A DNA stretch of 64,000 nucleotides from Diplosphaera chodatii (lineage: Eukaryota > Chlorophyta > Trebouxiophyceae > Prasiolales > Stichococcaceae): assembly GCA_032358165.1 (NCBI GenBank), contig JAALGY010000012.1, positions 1,984,001-2,048,000 on the forward strand, written 5' to 3'. Within the stretch, counting starts at the first letter, position 1. The number at the start of each line of letters is the position of its first letter. Below the pieces are notes generated by a model, which saw only the letters and a program-made list of their open reading frames with translations, was not told the origin of the DNA and made no database searches. Of this stretch, positions 44,007 through 56,000 are shown in pieces. The translations under genes and the position numbers were made by a program.

Positions 44007-45753
44007 TCAGCCACTGCCGAAGCATGGGCACCTGGCGTGGCGGGACAGCTGCTGCGGGCCATACGCAGGCCGGGGGTTAGAGGTCGTTGGACCGGGAGAG
44101 GCCCCACTACCAGCTGCACGGTCGTGCTCTGGCGACAGGTAGATCTTCTGTGCGGCATCTCGCCCCGCGCTGCCAAAGCGCACAGCACTGCTAGACTTCT
44201 TTGTGGAGTACACCTGCCGCCCCAGCCCAGCAGGCACATCGTACTGCCCTGCGTTCAGGGAATGTGGACTACGATCACCAACCCGGACAGCGGGATCTGG
44301 AGGTCTACCCCATTTTCAATCGTGGTGCCTGTGGATATGATCGTAGAGTGCCGGCCATTGCCTTTTCTCACCGACGCCTGGCGACGCGGCAGAACCCCGA
44401 CTGCCGGTGGGGTCGGAGCGGGCGCCGCTCCCCATGCTCCAAGCCGGATCCCGGTGGCGGTCCGACAGCAGTTGCCGCTTGCCGGGGCTGTCTGTGTCGT
44501 AGGCACTGGGCCCTGGAGAGTCCCTGATTGGCCAGAAGAAGCACCCACATCGTCATTTGCGCGGCAGTGTTTGCGCAGGCGTCAATTGCAGCGGCAAAAA
44601 GGTCAGGCCAGGTTGCAGGTATAAATGCGCTGCCAATACTTGGACTGCATATCCGGGTACTTGCAATTTGCATTTGGTCTGCACCTGCCGCCGCTGGTCT
44701 TCTCGTGCTCCATCGAGATAAAGATCTTCTGTGCAGCGTCACGAGGGGCGGTGCCGAACTTGACGCGCCCCGCTTCATGATGTGAGGATGACGCGCCATC
44801 ATCACCCTTATATGCTCCTGCAGGTACAACACTCTCGCTGCTGCCGGACGCATGGCAGCCCGAGCACCAGTTCCGAACATAGCTTGATGCATGTGCAGGA
44901 AAGTTTGCAAGACCAGCATGCGCTCACAACAGCTGATGATGCACTGCACCAACCTGGTCCAGGGGCCATGCTGTTTGTGGCCATGCCCTCCCGTCGGGAT
45001 GTGCCGAATGTCATGGTGCCTGTCGATGGGCGGGTGGATAGAAACTGCCGCCCCAGCGTCTCCTGTAAGCATGTGGTGCATATCAACAGGCTCATGTGTG
45101 AGTTGAGGTAGATGTGCAATAGGCCTGCAGCATCATCACACCATCGTGGGGCCGAAGCAATGTCATGCAAGTGCAGGTCTCACATCCAGGCGGTACACTG
45201 GTCCAGGGGAGTTAGTGCCACCTTGCGCCTTGGCTTTGGCCCGGTCAGCTTCTGGCGACACATACGTCTGCATATCGAGCGCCACAACAGCATGAACTCC
45301 AGACCACGCTCCAAAAACGGCATCGTCAATACGACGCTCAAGCCCGCCATGCATCACACGTGGATGGCCACAGCAATGGGACGCCCAGTCGGGAGTGCCC
45401 ATCGGCGCTCAGCGCAATCTGGATGTGGTGCTGCAGTGTATGAGCAGAAAACAGGAGGCGCACCCTACTGAAGCCGTCTCGATCTGAGCTGCCGAAGCCA
45501 ATGCCAGGTGCGGTGGGTTTGGTGCTTGGCACCTGTTGAGGCAGGGGAGACCATGCCAGATCGCAAATTGAGCTGGGGTGAGACAGAGACCGAGTATGCT
45601 CTTGGCCACGCTGGCAACTACACAAGTTGCTGACAATGTTGCATGCACTGCTGGCACGGCAGCAAGGCTATGCACCTGGCGCCCAAACCCAGATCGGAGG
45701 GACGCAGCCTTCCACCTGTCCTTGCCTATGGCAGGCGCCTTGCCCGCGGCCAT
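44007..45753 (-). CDS. Sperm-tail PG-rich (SHIPPO-like) repeat protein
   Basis: Proteins with these repeats associate with axonemal or other stable microtubules. The start at 45753 (MAAGKAPAIGKDRWKAASLR, then SGFGRQ) ends at a GTGCAT donor. Later exons carry repeated blocks: TAPGIGFGSSDRDGF (about 45470-45515); TYVSPEADRAKAKAQGGTNS with PGPVYRL (about 45195-45270); TMTFGTSRREGMATNSMAPG and PG (about 44955-45020); VKFGTAPRDAAQKIFISMEH with EKTSGG (about 44695-44775); and VRFGSAGRDAAQKIYLSPEH with ASPGPTTSNPRPAYGP (about 44060-44190). The FG(S/T)xxRD and SPGP spacing is the repeat signature. The last exon runs to a stop at 44007. It is short, with about five repeats. Assignment rests on repeat pattern, not on a full alignment; the internal exon borders are approximate. 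Confidence 0.68.
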
Positions 45754-46511
45754 GTGCTCAGAAAGCCGTGCTATAAAGTAAGTAATATTCTCGTGAACCT
45801 GATCAAGAACCTGAACCCTCGACGACGCCCGCAGGCTGAAACGACTGGCTCGCAGGCAGTGCTCGCTGCTGAGTGCAACGCGCCGCAAGCTGATACACGC
45901 CTCGGAAATAGTAATGACACCAAATTAGATCAAGGAAGCAAGCGCGATGTCGGCACAATCAAAAGGGCCTCTGATCCCGTGAGGCGCGAGGCGTCCGAGT
46001 TTTGCGATTCTCATGCCTGCTCGCGGTGCCCGGATCCCCTGCCCGCCTTTCCAAACTGGAGACAGCTGCACACATCATCGCTGCGGTCTGCACTTGCGTG
46101 CTATGTCAATTTGCCCCGCAGTCGCCAAACACGCGCAGCTCTTTCTGTACTGATACCACTCGGACACGTCGCACCCAGTGAGAGCCCTTCACCTTGGCCA
46201 AGCCTCTTGCAGCCGTACAGTTGTCTACTGTTCATATTGCACGCCGTTTGCAGGCTTGTGCAGATCATCGCGCCTGCAGTTTACAGAATAGCAAGATAAC
46301 TCTGCGATGCTGGGCTGAGGCGCATCCACCGAACGGTCAGAATGGACCTTCAGGACATCACAAACTGCCTGCAGGTGGGCTGATGTGTGATTCAGATGCC
46401 TCAGCAATGCTGCGAGGTAGCATCTGGATGACCAAACATCGCATTCCCTGACCCTGTTCAGAGTATTATATTCAGCAGGATGCCAAGGGAGCTCTCAGCA
46501 GCGGACCAGAC
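45754..46511. promoter_or_regulatory. Divergent promoter region, PG-rich protein / CLASP
   Basis: About 760 bp separate the opposed start codons. A long plus-strand open frame (45643-46299) crosses it but overlaps the first exon of the minus gene and lacks coding character, so I treat the region as non-coding. Confidence 0.4.
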
Positions 46512-49500
46512 ATGCTGTCGCCGCCCTTCTCAGCTGATGATGCAGCGTCCGTCAGTTCTGCTGGCAGCAGCGGTTGCCAGCCCTCCTGCAACAGCAGCGG
46601 GAGCGCCGTCAGTGTGCAGGCCCTGCAGCCTCGCCGCCGGCGCGGTGGTTACAAGGTGACATTGAGCGTCTCGTGCCAGGGACCCAGGTCGCTGACCTCC
46701 CACCATGTGGTTCAGTTGCTCTGCAAGACATTAGGCAAACGATGCATTGCCTGTGCAACGCTATACGGTGCCAGACATGTCACATTCAGGATGACATGCC
46801 CCACAGGATGGTGGCGGCCTGGCGACAGAGGGGCAGCTGGTCGTCTGTCCGGCGCTGCACGCCGCCTCAGAGCGCGAGCTGCGAGAGGAGCTGGAGCGCA
46901 TCGCCGCCGCCCTCGCCCCGTCGGTACCAGCGCTGCCCTGCATTCCCACTACTGACTTCCCGGCTGTTTGTGCCATTCAACAATACTTACGCATGGTCAC
47001 CCCTACACTGGCTGTGTCGGCAGCATGCTAAGCAAATGGGTAAGGAGTCCAGGAGTGACGTTGCTCTGCAGGTGGACTGGGATAGGCGCGTGCAGGCGCT
47101 GGCGCAGTGTGAGGCCGTGGCGGTGGGAAGTGCCATGGCCTGTGGCTCCTTCGTGGATCTCTTTCGTGCACTGCTGAGGGACCTGATCAGCCAGCAGGTT
47201 GCGGACAGGTCAGCAGAGCGCGCTGAGTAGTTTGAATGGAACATTATCTTTGAAATGCAGCACCACACAAGTGCAGCTGGTGCAGGATCCTCCACATTGT
47301 GAGGATGCTCACAAGAACTCATCTGACACCCCTGATCCATGACGCTGCTTCAGGCGGTCTGCGGTCTCACGGCAGGCATGCCATCTGGTCGGCAGGCTGG
47401 CAGAAGTGCTGGGCCATGCATTCTCGGGTCTGGCGCTGCACTTCATCGACGACCTACTCAAGATGGTCGTCATCACCATCCAGGCAAGCATATCTCGTTC
47501 ACGTGTTCAAGTGCTTGCATAAGCGGTATCCATACGGGTGATCTTCGCGATCCTTCCTGTGTGCAGTACATACAATGTGGCAGCTTACAGAGCGCTTTGG
47601 GTCTGCTCAGTTCATGTGGTCCTCTCCGCCTGCAACAGATCATGGCGGATGCAGCAGATGCGGCACTCGCCACTGTGCTGAGGCACTGCCGGGCGGCGGC
47701 ACTGCTGCCGCACCTCGCCCTGCCGCTGGCCGCCGACCGCTCCGTGAAGCTGCGGCAGTGCTGCGCGGCGCACCTGCTGCGGGTGCGGGGCTCCACTGCC
47801 GAGTCTCATTCAGTCAGCTGCTGTTGACCCTACAGCATCAAGCGCATGTTGGCGCAAGCACCTCTCCTGCCCGGTCCACAGCATGGAGTAGATGTTGCCA
47901 GCAGCACAGCAACGCCGCAAGTCCTCCAGTCGTATGTGGGCAGGTCCTGGAGGAGTGGCAGCCTTCAGAATGGCGGCGGGCCATGCAGCCGGTTGCGCGC
48001 GGCGTGGCCGCCGCCTGTGGCGACTCTGCTGCAGCAACTCGCACTTTAGGCCGGCAGATGTATGCAGCACTTGTCGCAAAGGCCCCAGACGCTGCCAGCA
48101 GTGCATTGGAGGCCATGTCGCCCACAGCCCAGCGCCAGCTGTTTGCCGCCGCCACAGCTGCCCCCTCGGCACCCAGCCGTGGTACTGGCAGCAGGGCTGT
48201 CGGCCAGCACACTAGCCGGCCACGCAGCCAGCCAACCAGCCGGCCTGACAGCGCCAGCAGCGCTGCAACCGAGGTCGACACAGAACGATGCACTGGTGTT
48301 GAGCTGGCAGGCGGCTACACGCCGGCGCCTGCAAGAGTCGCTGTGCCGCTCACGCCCTGGACCCAGCGACGAGCAGCGTCCTGCGACAGCAGCAGTGTGC
48401 ATGAAGCGGTGTGTCCGGCCACAGTGGCCGCTCCGCCCCGCCGCTCTGTGGGCCTCCCGCAGCGGCTGTCTGCCGGCCCGCACCGTGCACTTGAGCCAGT
48501 GCAGAGCAGCGGCATGGTCAGCACATCTCATGCGGCGCGTAATACCGCTGCAGCATTGTCAGTGCCAGACCCGAGCTATCACTCACACATGGAGCACCGC
48601 CAGTCAGCGCCAGCAGGCCGGCTGTCGCAGCTGGGGCGGCCGCCCCGCCGTGTTTCGCAGGCCGTGCCAACAGCTGACAGCTCCAGCGCAGCTGGCATCA
48701 CGACTGTCGTTGCAGCGCAGCCATGTTTCCAGGCAGGCCATGGGTCTGGCGAGGCACCCACCATCCGCAGCCTGATCGTCGCTGTACAAAGTGCGGGTGC
48801 GGCGGTTTGCATTGCAGTGCTGTTCATTGTTACGCTGTTGGTTTGCTGGCGCCCTGACTCCAACGACTGAGCCTAGCAAGGCAGCAGCACATCACACATC
48901 TGCGAGACAGAGCCGCTGACTGAAGGTGGGGACTGGGGCGCACGTGCTGCTGCGTACGATGGGCTGCGGCTGCTGCTGTGGGAGGCGCGGCGTGATGCTG
49001 CTCCAGCGCTGGCGGCAGAGGCGGGCGCCCTGCTGCCCCTGTTGGCCGAGCACCTGGGTGCGTTGCAGCCCTCCTGCAGGGCCATCTCTCGGCGCCACGC
49101 ATGAACGGAGGCCAGGTCGCGGCAGATGCCAGCAGGCATGTGTTGGTGATCCACAGCCGGCCAGTGCACATTGCATGAGGCTGGGGCCAAGGAGATGAGC
49201 ACTGCACTGCAGGGAGCCCACACGCTCGCGTTGCAACAGCAGCGGCCGGCGCGCTGTCCGCAGCGGCGGTCACCTGCGGCCCCACCCTGGAGCCACACCT
49301 GGACCGTTTTTTGGCTGCGCTGTTCGGCGCCGCGGTGTCGCCGCGGCCGGAGGTGGCCGCCGCCGCCTGCCAGGCGCTTGCTGGTGAGCAGGGCCTACAA
49401 GTTGTGGGCTGCATGCCCGGCCTGGTAGACCGCACCTGCTTCCGATGACTGGGTCAGGCAGGCTATCTAGCAGCCAACCCTGTTCCCCATGCATGGGCGA

Positions 49501-52500
49501 GGATACGATGGGTGCAGACATGCCACATCCGCAGCACAGCAAGTTGTTGGACGTCGCCGGGCTATCGTGGTCAGGCGTCGCTGATTGAGACTTTCGGCTA
49601 CCAGTACGTGTGTGCTCTGCTCAGGCCCAACAGCTGCTGCCCTGCAGATGCTGCGGCCTCGTTCGACCCCGAGCTGCTGCTGGCGGGCTGCGCTGCGGCT
49701 GTGCTGGCGGTGCGCGGCGGCGCCCGGGGCCGCTGTGCCGTCCTGGACTTCTTCTCCCAGCAGCTGGCCCCGCAGCTGGTGACGCAGGCAGCTGGCTGCG
49801 GTGGCGACACCTGTGCCAGCAGTGGCGGCGGCGTTCCAGACAGCCGGGCCATGCGGGGCTGGCTGCGGCGCGTCACTCCACTGGCAGGTACCCACGATGC
49901 CTCTCTGGCAAACACCATCATGCCAGACTGCACTGCCACTGTTCACCTGCAGCACTCCAGCCACAGATAGAAAGTATGCCGACCTCCAGCTGCAGTTGGT
50001 TGCCTGCAGAAAGGCCGGCAAGCTCCGATGCCGCCTGCCCGTCGCGCAGGTGACAAGCATCCCGACATCCGCGCAGCGGCTGCAGGTGCGCTGGCAGCAG
50101 CAGAACCCCGCAGCACAGCAGCCACCCCTGCCCCCAACAGCTCCCCGGCTCAGGCTGAGTGCGCCAGTGCCAGCTGCTCACTAGCGCAGCCCAGTCCGAT
50201 GCAGCTCTTGCAGACGACAGCGCCTCCGCCTAGCGAAGCAGAGGACCCCAATCCTCTGCCACAGCACGCCTTGGGGCATGCTCTATCCCCTGAGGATGCC
50301 GACATGGGCGGCCTGCTGGAGGCCGCCAGCCCGCCCAGCTCGACGCCAGCGGCTACAGCGCCAAAGGAACCCACTCCACCCTCACCTGGTGGCCCTGCCG
50401 TCGTGGCTGCTGTCCCCGGCACCCCGCCGCAGCTGTTGGCTCGGCCCGCGCGGGCGGCAGACATCAGTGAAGATGGCGGACTGTGTGCGAACTGCAGCCA
50501 CAGTTGCAGCGCGTCAATGTCAGCCACCGCAGCACATGCAGCAGCTGTCGCCTCACCAGCAGCGGAGCAGGGCCCGGCTGGCCTTCCGTCGCCTGACACC
50601 TGCATCATTGCGTCACAGCCGCCGCCGAATGCGGCATCGCCATTTGACAGGGCACTGGCAGTGCATCTGGCCGCTAGGCAGCCCGCAGCAGCTTGTGGTG
50701 ACAGCGAGGGCACGGGCCTCCAAGCGGCATCCAGCAGCCAAGGTGCTGGCAGTCACAGCATCACAGCGAAGCTGCCATGCGAGCCTGTTGTACGCAGCTT
50801 CGGCCATCCGGCCTTGCCTGGCACAGAGGCGTGCACCATGCCCTGTCAGCAAGCACAGCAGCAGGAGCCTGACGAGCAGCAGCCGCCGCCTCAGGAGGCT
50901 GTGATGATGGTGGCTGCAGCCACCAGCGTGGTCCCAGACGTGAAGCAGCCGTTCAGCAGTGTTCCTTCCAGCACAGCGCTGTCCAGCAGGGTGCCAGCAG
51001 AGCGGCTGCGGGGCCTGGCGGCGCAGCAGCTCAGCCCGCCGCCCTGGGCGCAGCCGACGGTGCTGACACCCACTGGCCACACTGCCCAGGTACACAGGAT
51101 CATCCAGGTCGAAGCACACTCTCTTTGTGCCGGCCTTTTTGCAAGGAGACTGCAGTGTTGGAGCAGTTTGCTTGATGCTGATGTGCCAGCTCGGTTAGTA
51201 ACGCCCTTTAACGCAGACTCCTATATGCACCTGCAGGCGCTCAAGTCTGGGCTGCTGACCCAGCTCGCCACGGCGGCCAGCCCGCCAGAGGTGGCCGGCA
51301 GCAGCGCGACAGCTCAGGCAGACCCTCTGCCGGACCAGGGCCCCGCCAGTGCAACGGCATTTGACGCCGCCACGTGCGAGCAGGATAGCAGCGCCATAGC
51401 GAGCCTTTCGGTGCAGGGCCACCAGATCAGCCTGCAGCGCCCGCCGCCCAGGACGCCGGCCAGGGTCTCGACGCCAGCCGCCCCGCTGCCGTCGTCACGC
51501 CTGGGGCCTACTCACCACGTGCAGGCGGCCGCCACGCTGCATTATAGTGCTGTCGCAGCCGACAAGCCGGCAGCTGGCCTGGGTGCGCCGCCAAGCAGCG
51601 CTCCCGTACACCGCGCCGCCCATGCTGCAGCACCGTCACCGGGGGCCAACTGTGCAGCGCCCTCGGCGCCGCGGCTGCAGCCTGCCGTCAGCCGCCTCAG
51701 CATTGCGGAGCGCGCGACGGCTGTGCTGGACGGCTGCACAACGGATGCTGACAGACGGGTGCGCCTCTGCAGCAGCATGTCCGAGCCTTGTCACACTCAA
51801 CCTCAAACGTCTGCGACTCTTGCAATGTGTCAGCCTGCCCACTGGCTGTATCGCATCAAACAGGAGGCTGCACTGGAGCTGGCCAGCATGGCTGCGGCAG
51901 CGCCGACTGCGCTGCTGGCTGCTGTCGCGCCTCGCCTGCTGTCCTGTGGCACCGACGCCTCTGACGTCCTCGCCGCCCAGGTGTGAGGTCGCGCCCTGTG
52001 ATGCCTGCTCAGCAACGTTTTACCCTGCTTTGCAGTGTGACGGGTCAGGCCCACGCATGACAGCACGATGAGGTGTCTGCTAGCAGCCCGTGGTGTCTGA
52101 GTTACCCTGTACCGTTGAACAGGCAGCACTGGCGGGTGCCAAGGGCGCCATCGCCGCGCTGCCAGAGGCGGCGCTGGCGGCGGCCGCGGGCCATGGCGGC
52201 ATGCTGCTGCCGCCGCTGTTCGCCGCCTTCCGCCACCCGACGCCCGACGTGCGCAAGGCCGCCGTCATGGCGCTCGTCGAGCTGTGCCTGGTGAGCGCAC
52301 CACGCATGCAATAGGATGGCCAAAGGGTTGAAGGAGATGAGAGAGTGCAGGACTACAGGCGTAATGGACTGCTGCCAGCGCGGCCACCTGCATGTGCATC
52401 AGGACTGGATTGGCTGTGCACATTAAGTGACGCCAGCTGAGCCTCTTCCTCGGTTCCTGCAGAAATTGGGTGATGGGGCGGAGCCTCTGCTGCGGCCGCT

Positions 52501-52564
52501 TGCGCCCAGCCAAGCCAAACTGGTGGCCATCTACGTACAGCGTGCCAAAGCGGCAGTGGCATAG
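46512..52564 (+). CDS. CLASP: CLASP microtubule-associated protein
   Basis: CLASPs bind microtubule lattice and plus ends through TOG (HEAT-like) domains and favour rescue and growth. The start opens MLSPPFSADDAASVSSAGSS; exon 1 splices in phase to DGGGLATEGQLVVCPALHAA. The first TOG domain contains VDWDRRVQALAQCEAVAVG, FVDLFRALLRDLISQQVADR, HFIDDLLKMVVITI, ADAADAALATVLRHCRAAAL and VLEEWQPSEWRRAMQPVARG (about 47071-48050). A Ser/Pro/Arg-rich linker follows, then a second helical array (about 48925-50000; LEPHLDRFLAALFGAAVSP). A very long intronless low-complexity exon runs to about 51986 and passes into the last TOG domain: RIKQEAALELASMAAAAPTA, then HPTPDVRKAAVMALVELCL and LAPSQAKLVAIYVQRAKAAV before TAG 52562-52564, the usual CLASP ending. 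The N-terminal exons are least certain. Confidence 0.88.
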
Positions 52565-53050
52565 GCACCAATGTGTCAAGCGCTGTTGTGCGCATGCAAT
52601 GCGGATAGGGCATGTCCTGTCGCTGCTATGTCTGCAGCCCGTGCGAATGACTGGCAGTTGCACTGAGAGGGTGCAGGATTGACTCGACACTGTGCGACAC
52701 CCATTGCGTGATTGGAGTGTGAGATTGACATTGACATCAATGCTGTACGGTACACTATTTGGACTTGACTTGACGCTATACATTTAGTGAGCCAGTGTCA
52801 GCTGCTTGTTCTCTGCTGGACAGTTGCACGGATGTGCAGGTTGGCTAACCGAGCCTGTACCGTCAGCATGGCCCGTGCTGCTGCCACATCCAGTAGTGAT
52901 GGTATACACGAGCAATCGTTCAGTAGTGATGCTATACAAGAGCAATCGTCACGGTCTGCAGGATAGACTGTCGTGGCCAACTCAGCACCACAAGCTCAGT
53001 ACCCACAAGGAGGTTTCATATAGTACAACAAACTACATTGCCGGCAGCCT
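52565..53050. other. Convergent intergenic region
   Basis: This lies between the CLASP stop (plus) and the macrodomain protein stop (minus). It contains a 30-bp tandem duplication (52891-52950); no gene is visible. Confidence 0.4.
52891..52950. repeat. 30-bp tandem duplication
   Basis: Two adjacent 30-bp copies start CAGTAGTGATG and share the block GAGCAATCGT; they differ at three positions. The repeat lies in the intergenic space after CLASP. Confidence 0.9.
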
Positions 53051-56000
53051 TCATGCTGAGGGGCGCTGCTTCTTCTGCGCCGGCAGCTCCGACTCGAGGG
53101 CACTGTCCAGCAGTTCCTGGGCTTTCGTATCTGAACTGTCATCTCCAGGCTCGGCTGCATCGCTTGCAGCCTCATGCATGCCCGGGACACTCGCAGCAGC
53201 AGGTTCGTCCCCTTCTTTGCCTGCTTCTCCTGACAACTTGAACGCAGTCGCCACTGCATCCACCGCTGCGGTGTCTGCATGTGTTGCAGGCTCCAGCGCC
53301 TGATTGCTGCCTGCCCCACGATGCTGTTGCACATCGTCTGCTGCCGCCGCGCTCGGGAAGGCGGGCTTGTGCAAGCCTGCTGCTGTTCCATGCTGAGCGG
53401 CATTGGCAAGCAGAGCATAGACGCTTGGAGAGCCGGGGGTGTCATCAGCAGGTGGCTCAGCCGTCCTGGCGGTGCTGTTCAGCTGCATGTCCGCCACATT
53501 CGCCACCTGTGTGGTGTCCAAAACGTCAGAGGCTTGGTGACGACGGTCAGCTGCAGCGTCGTGGGCGTTACCGGTGCTGGCGCTCGGCCGTGATGCTGCA
53601 TGAAGGGACACCGGTCTTGGCCAGCTACGTTAAAGCGTCACCCTAACCCTTACCCTAAACCCTGATCCACACCTGGTCCTCGGTGCCCTGCAGACTGATG
53701 AAGGGTCCGGTGGGAATGGCCGGCCCCGCGTTGCCAATATTCAAGAGGCCGCCGGGAGCAGCGGGGGTGGCGACGGCTGCCGCTGGCATCGATGCCGTGC
53801 AACAGCTGCGGCGTGGGCTGCCTTGGCCTGATGGGCTGCCCTCCCTGCAGCAGACATACAAACCGACATTCATGCTTGCATCGTGTAAATATGCGTCGTT
53901 CGCCCTCTGCACTGCAACAAGCTGCCGTGAGAGGGCAGCAGGTACACGTCTCTATATGTTTGTGTCGATCTGCCTGTCCGCACTCGTGGAAGACGGGCGA
54001 GCGGCTGCGCGAGCGTGATGTGGCGCCAAGCCTGCAGCCAGCGGTGCTGCTGGGCCACAAGTCCTCAAGGACGCTGCTGCCCAAAGCGGCATCGCCTCCA
54101 GATGCAGCGCGGCTGCTTGGCACGTCCAGCCTGACGCTGCAGAAGGCCCGGGTGCCACGCGGGCTGCCGTTGGCCGTCCTGCCAGCCGCTCGCGGACTGC
54201 CGCCAGGGCTGCCGTTTGGGCTGCCGCCGGGACTTCCGTTGGGGCTCCTGCCGTGTGCACGTGGGCTACATCACGGAACACCACCCAGGACATCTTCGGC
54301 TGGCGTGCATTGCAGGCAGCAACATGTGCTGTCTCGAACTTGCACGCCGAAGGAAAAGCAGTCCACAGCGTTTGCAATAATACTGGTCTGTAGCATACCT
54401 GCCGGCAGGGCTGCCATTCTCTGACGACTGGCGGGGTGCCTTTGCTGGGAAGGCAACATCCTGCTCTGAGGCGCTCCCGCTGTCACTGTCCTTCTCCTGA
54501 GAGACTGGCGGCCCTAGGGGTCCAGCAGGAACCACACTTTCCAGCACATGCAACAGGACAGTCGACATCTGAACCTGCCATGCACACACGGAGTGATGGC
54601 GTTGTGAGGTAGGGAGGCCGAGCACCTGCGGTTGCTGCAGCAACACGGCAGAAGACGTCCCAAGCTGGCTTGTCGTGCAGCAGGAAGGCCACCTCCCTTA
54701 GGCCACCCGCATGCCCCTTGACCATCTGCAATGTAAGATGGACGCTCACTTGGCTATCCGACTGCTTGGACACGACACGAAATGTGCACATGTTTGGAAG
54801 GCTCACGCAAGCAGCCACTTCTGCAGCTTGTCCCTCATGCTGCGTCTGGAGCGTCTGGCTCAAGCATGGCGCGCACCTCAAACGCCACTTCCGCAGCCTT
54901 GGGGATTGGGTACCCAAATACGCCGCAGCTGATGGCGGGAAAGGCGATGCGCTTCATGCCCTGCATTCCGCATGCGTCAGGCTTGTCACGAAATGTATTG
55001 CCATATGCCTCTGCGGCCGTATCAGGGTCGGTTGCACATGGTACATAAAGACGCTCCAGGATCTCGGACTACATGTACATGCAGGTGCCGTCTATTACAG
55101 TACGGAGGCCCACCTCTTTGTTGGCAATGTGCAGGCACTCCCTGTAAGCGCTGGCAAGCTCGGCGCGGCACTCGTCGGCCTCGTCCTCCTCGTACACCGG
55201 GCCCACGGTGTGGATGACCGCCTTGGCCGGCAGCTCAAACCCTCTGCGTCGGGGGTCAGCACGTCCGTCATGGCTCTGTGCTACTGACAGCATACTGAGG
55301 GGTGGTTCTTGCACCGATGCAAGGCGTCCTCGGTGTCACCCGCAGCATGTGAGAACGATGGATCAAGTAGTAGAGCGATGTCTCACGGCGTCAGACGGGC
55401 TTGGCCGGTGGGGCAGCGCACGCCGGGCGCCACCTGCCGCACCTCCCGGCACGCCTCCCGCAGCCCGGGCCCCGCCGCGCGGTGTATCGCGCCGTCCACG
55501 CCGCCACCGCCCAGCATGCGCTCATTTGCTGCACCAGCGGGCAGATACGGTACTGGAGGCCTTGCAAGCCGTCATCAGGGATGCAAGCAGGGGGTCATGC
55601 TGCAAACCAGGGAGCAGGCACCATCGTCAAGGCTCACAGCAGATCGAACTGCAACGCAGAGCACAGATATTGTGGTTCCACTGAAACCAACGCAAGTCGG
55701 CACCTGCATTGACGATGGCGTCGCCTTCAAACAGCGTGATGTCGCCGCGTTGCAGCAGAAGCTGCGTTGTGTCGGTGATCTGGTAAGTCAGTGGCTGTGC
55801 GACTGCCGCTGACGCCCTTGCCACGGACGTGTGCCTTCCCCTCTGCCACAGCCCCGCATTCTGTAAGCCCCAGCCGCCGTTGATAGTCATCTGCCGGCCC
55901 CCGCATGCAGCAGAGGTCAATGGCGCCATCACCTGACCCAGCCTCAGCGCGCTGTGCCGCAGCCCGGGTAGCATGCTGCCATATCGCTGCAGAAAAGTGT

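Noticed and set aside
45643..46299. Plus-strand open frame of 218 codons
   Set aside because: It overlaps the first exon of the PG-rich repeat gene on the other strand, has mixed codon use and resembles no known protein.
47838..48531. Long minus-strand open frames opposite CLASP
   Set aside because: They are mirror images of the GC-rich CLASP exons; the plus strand carries the recognisable TOG domains.
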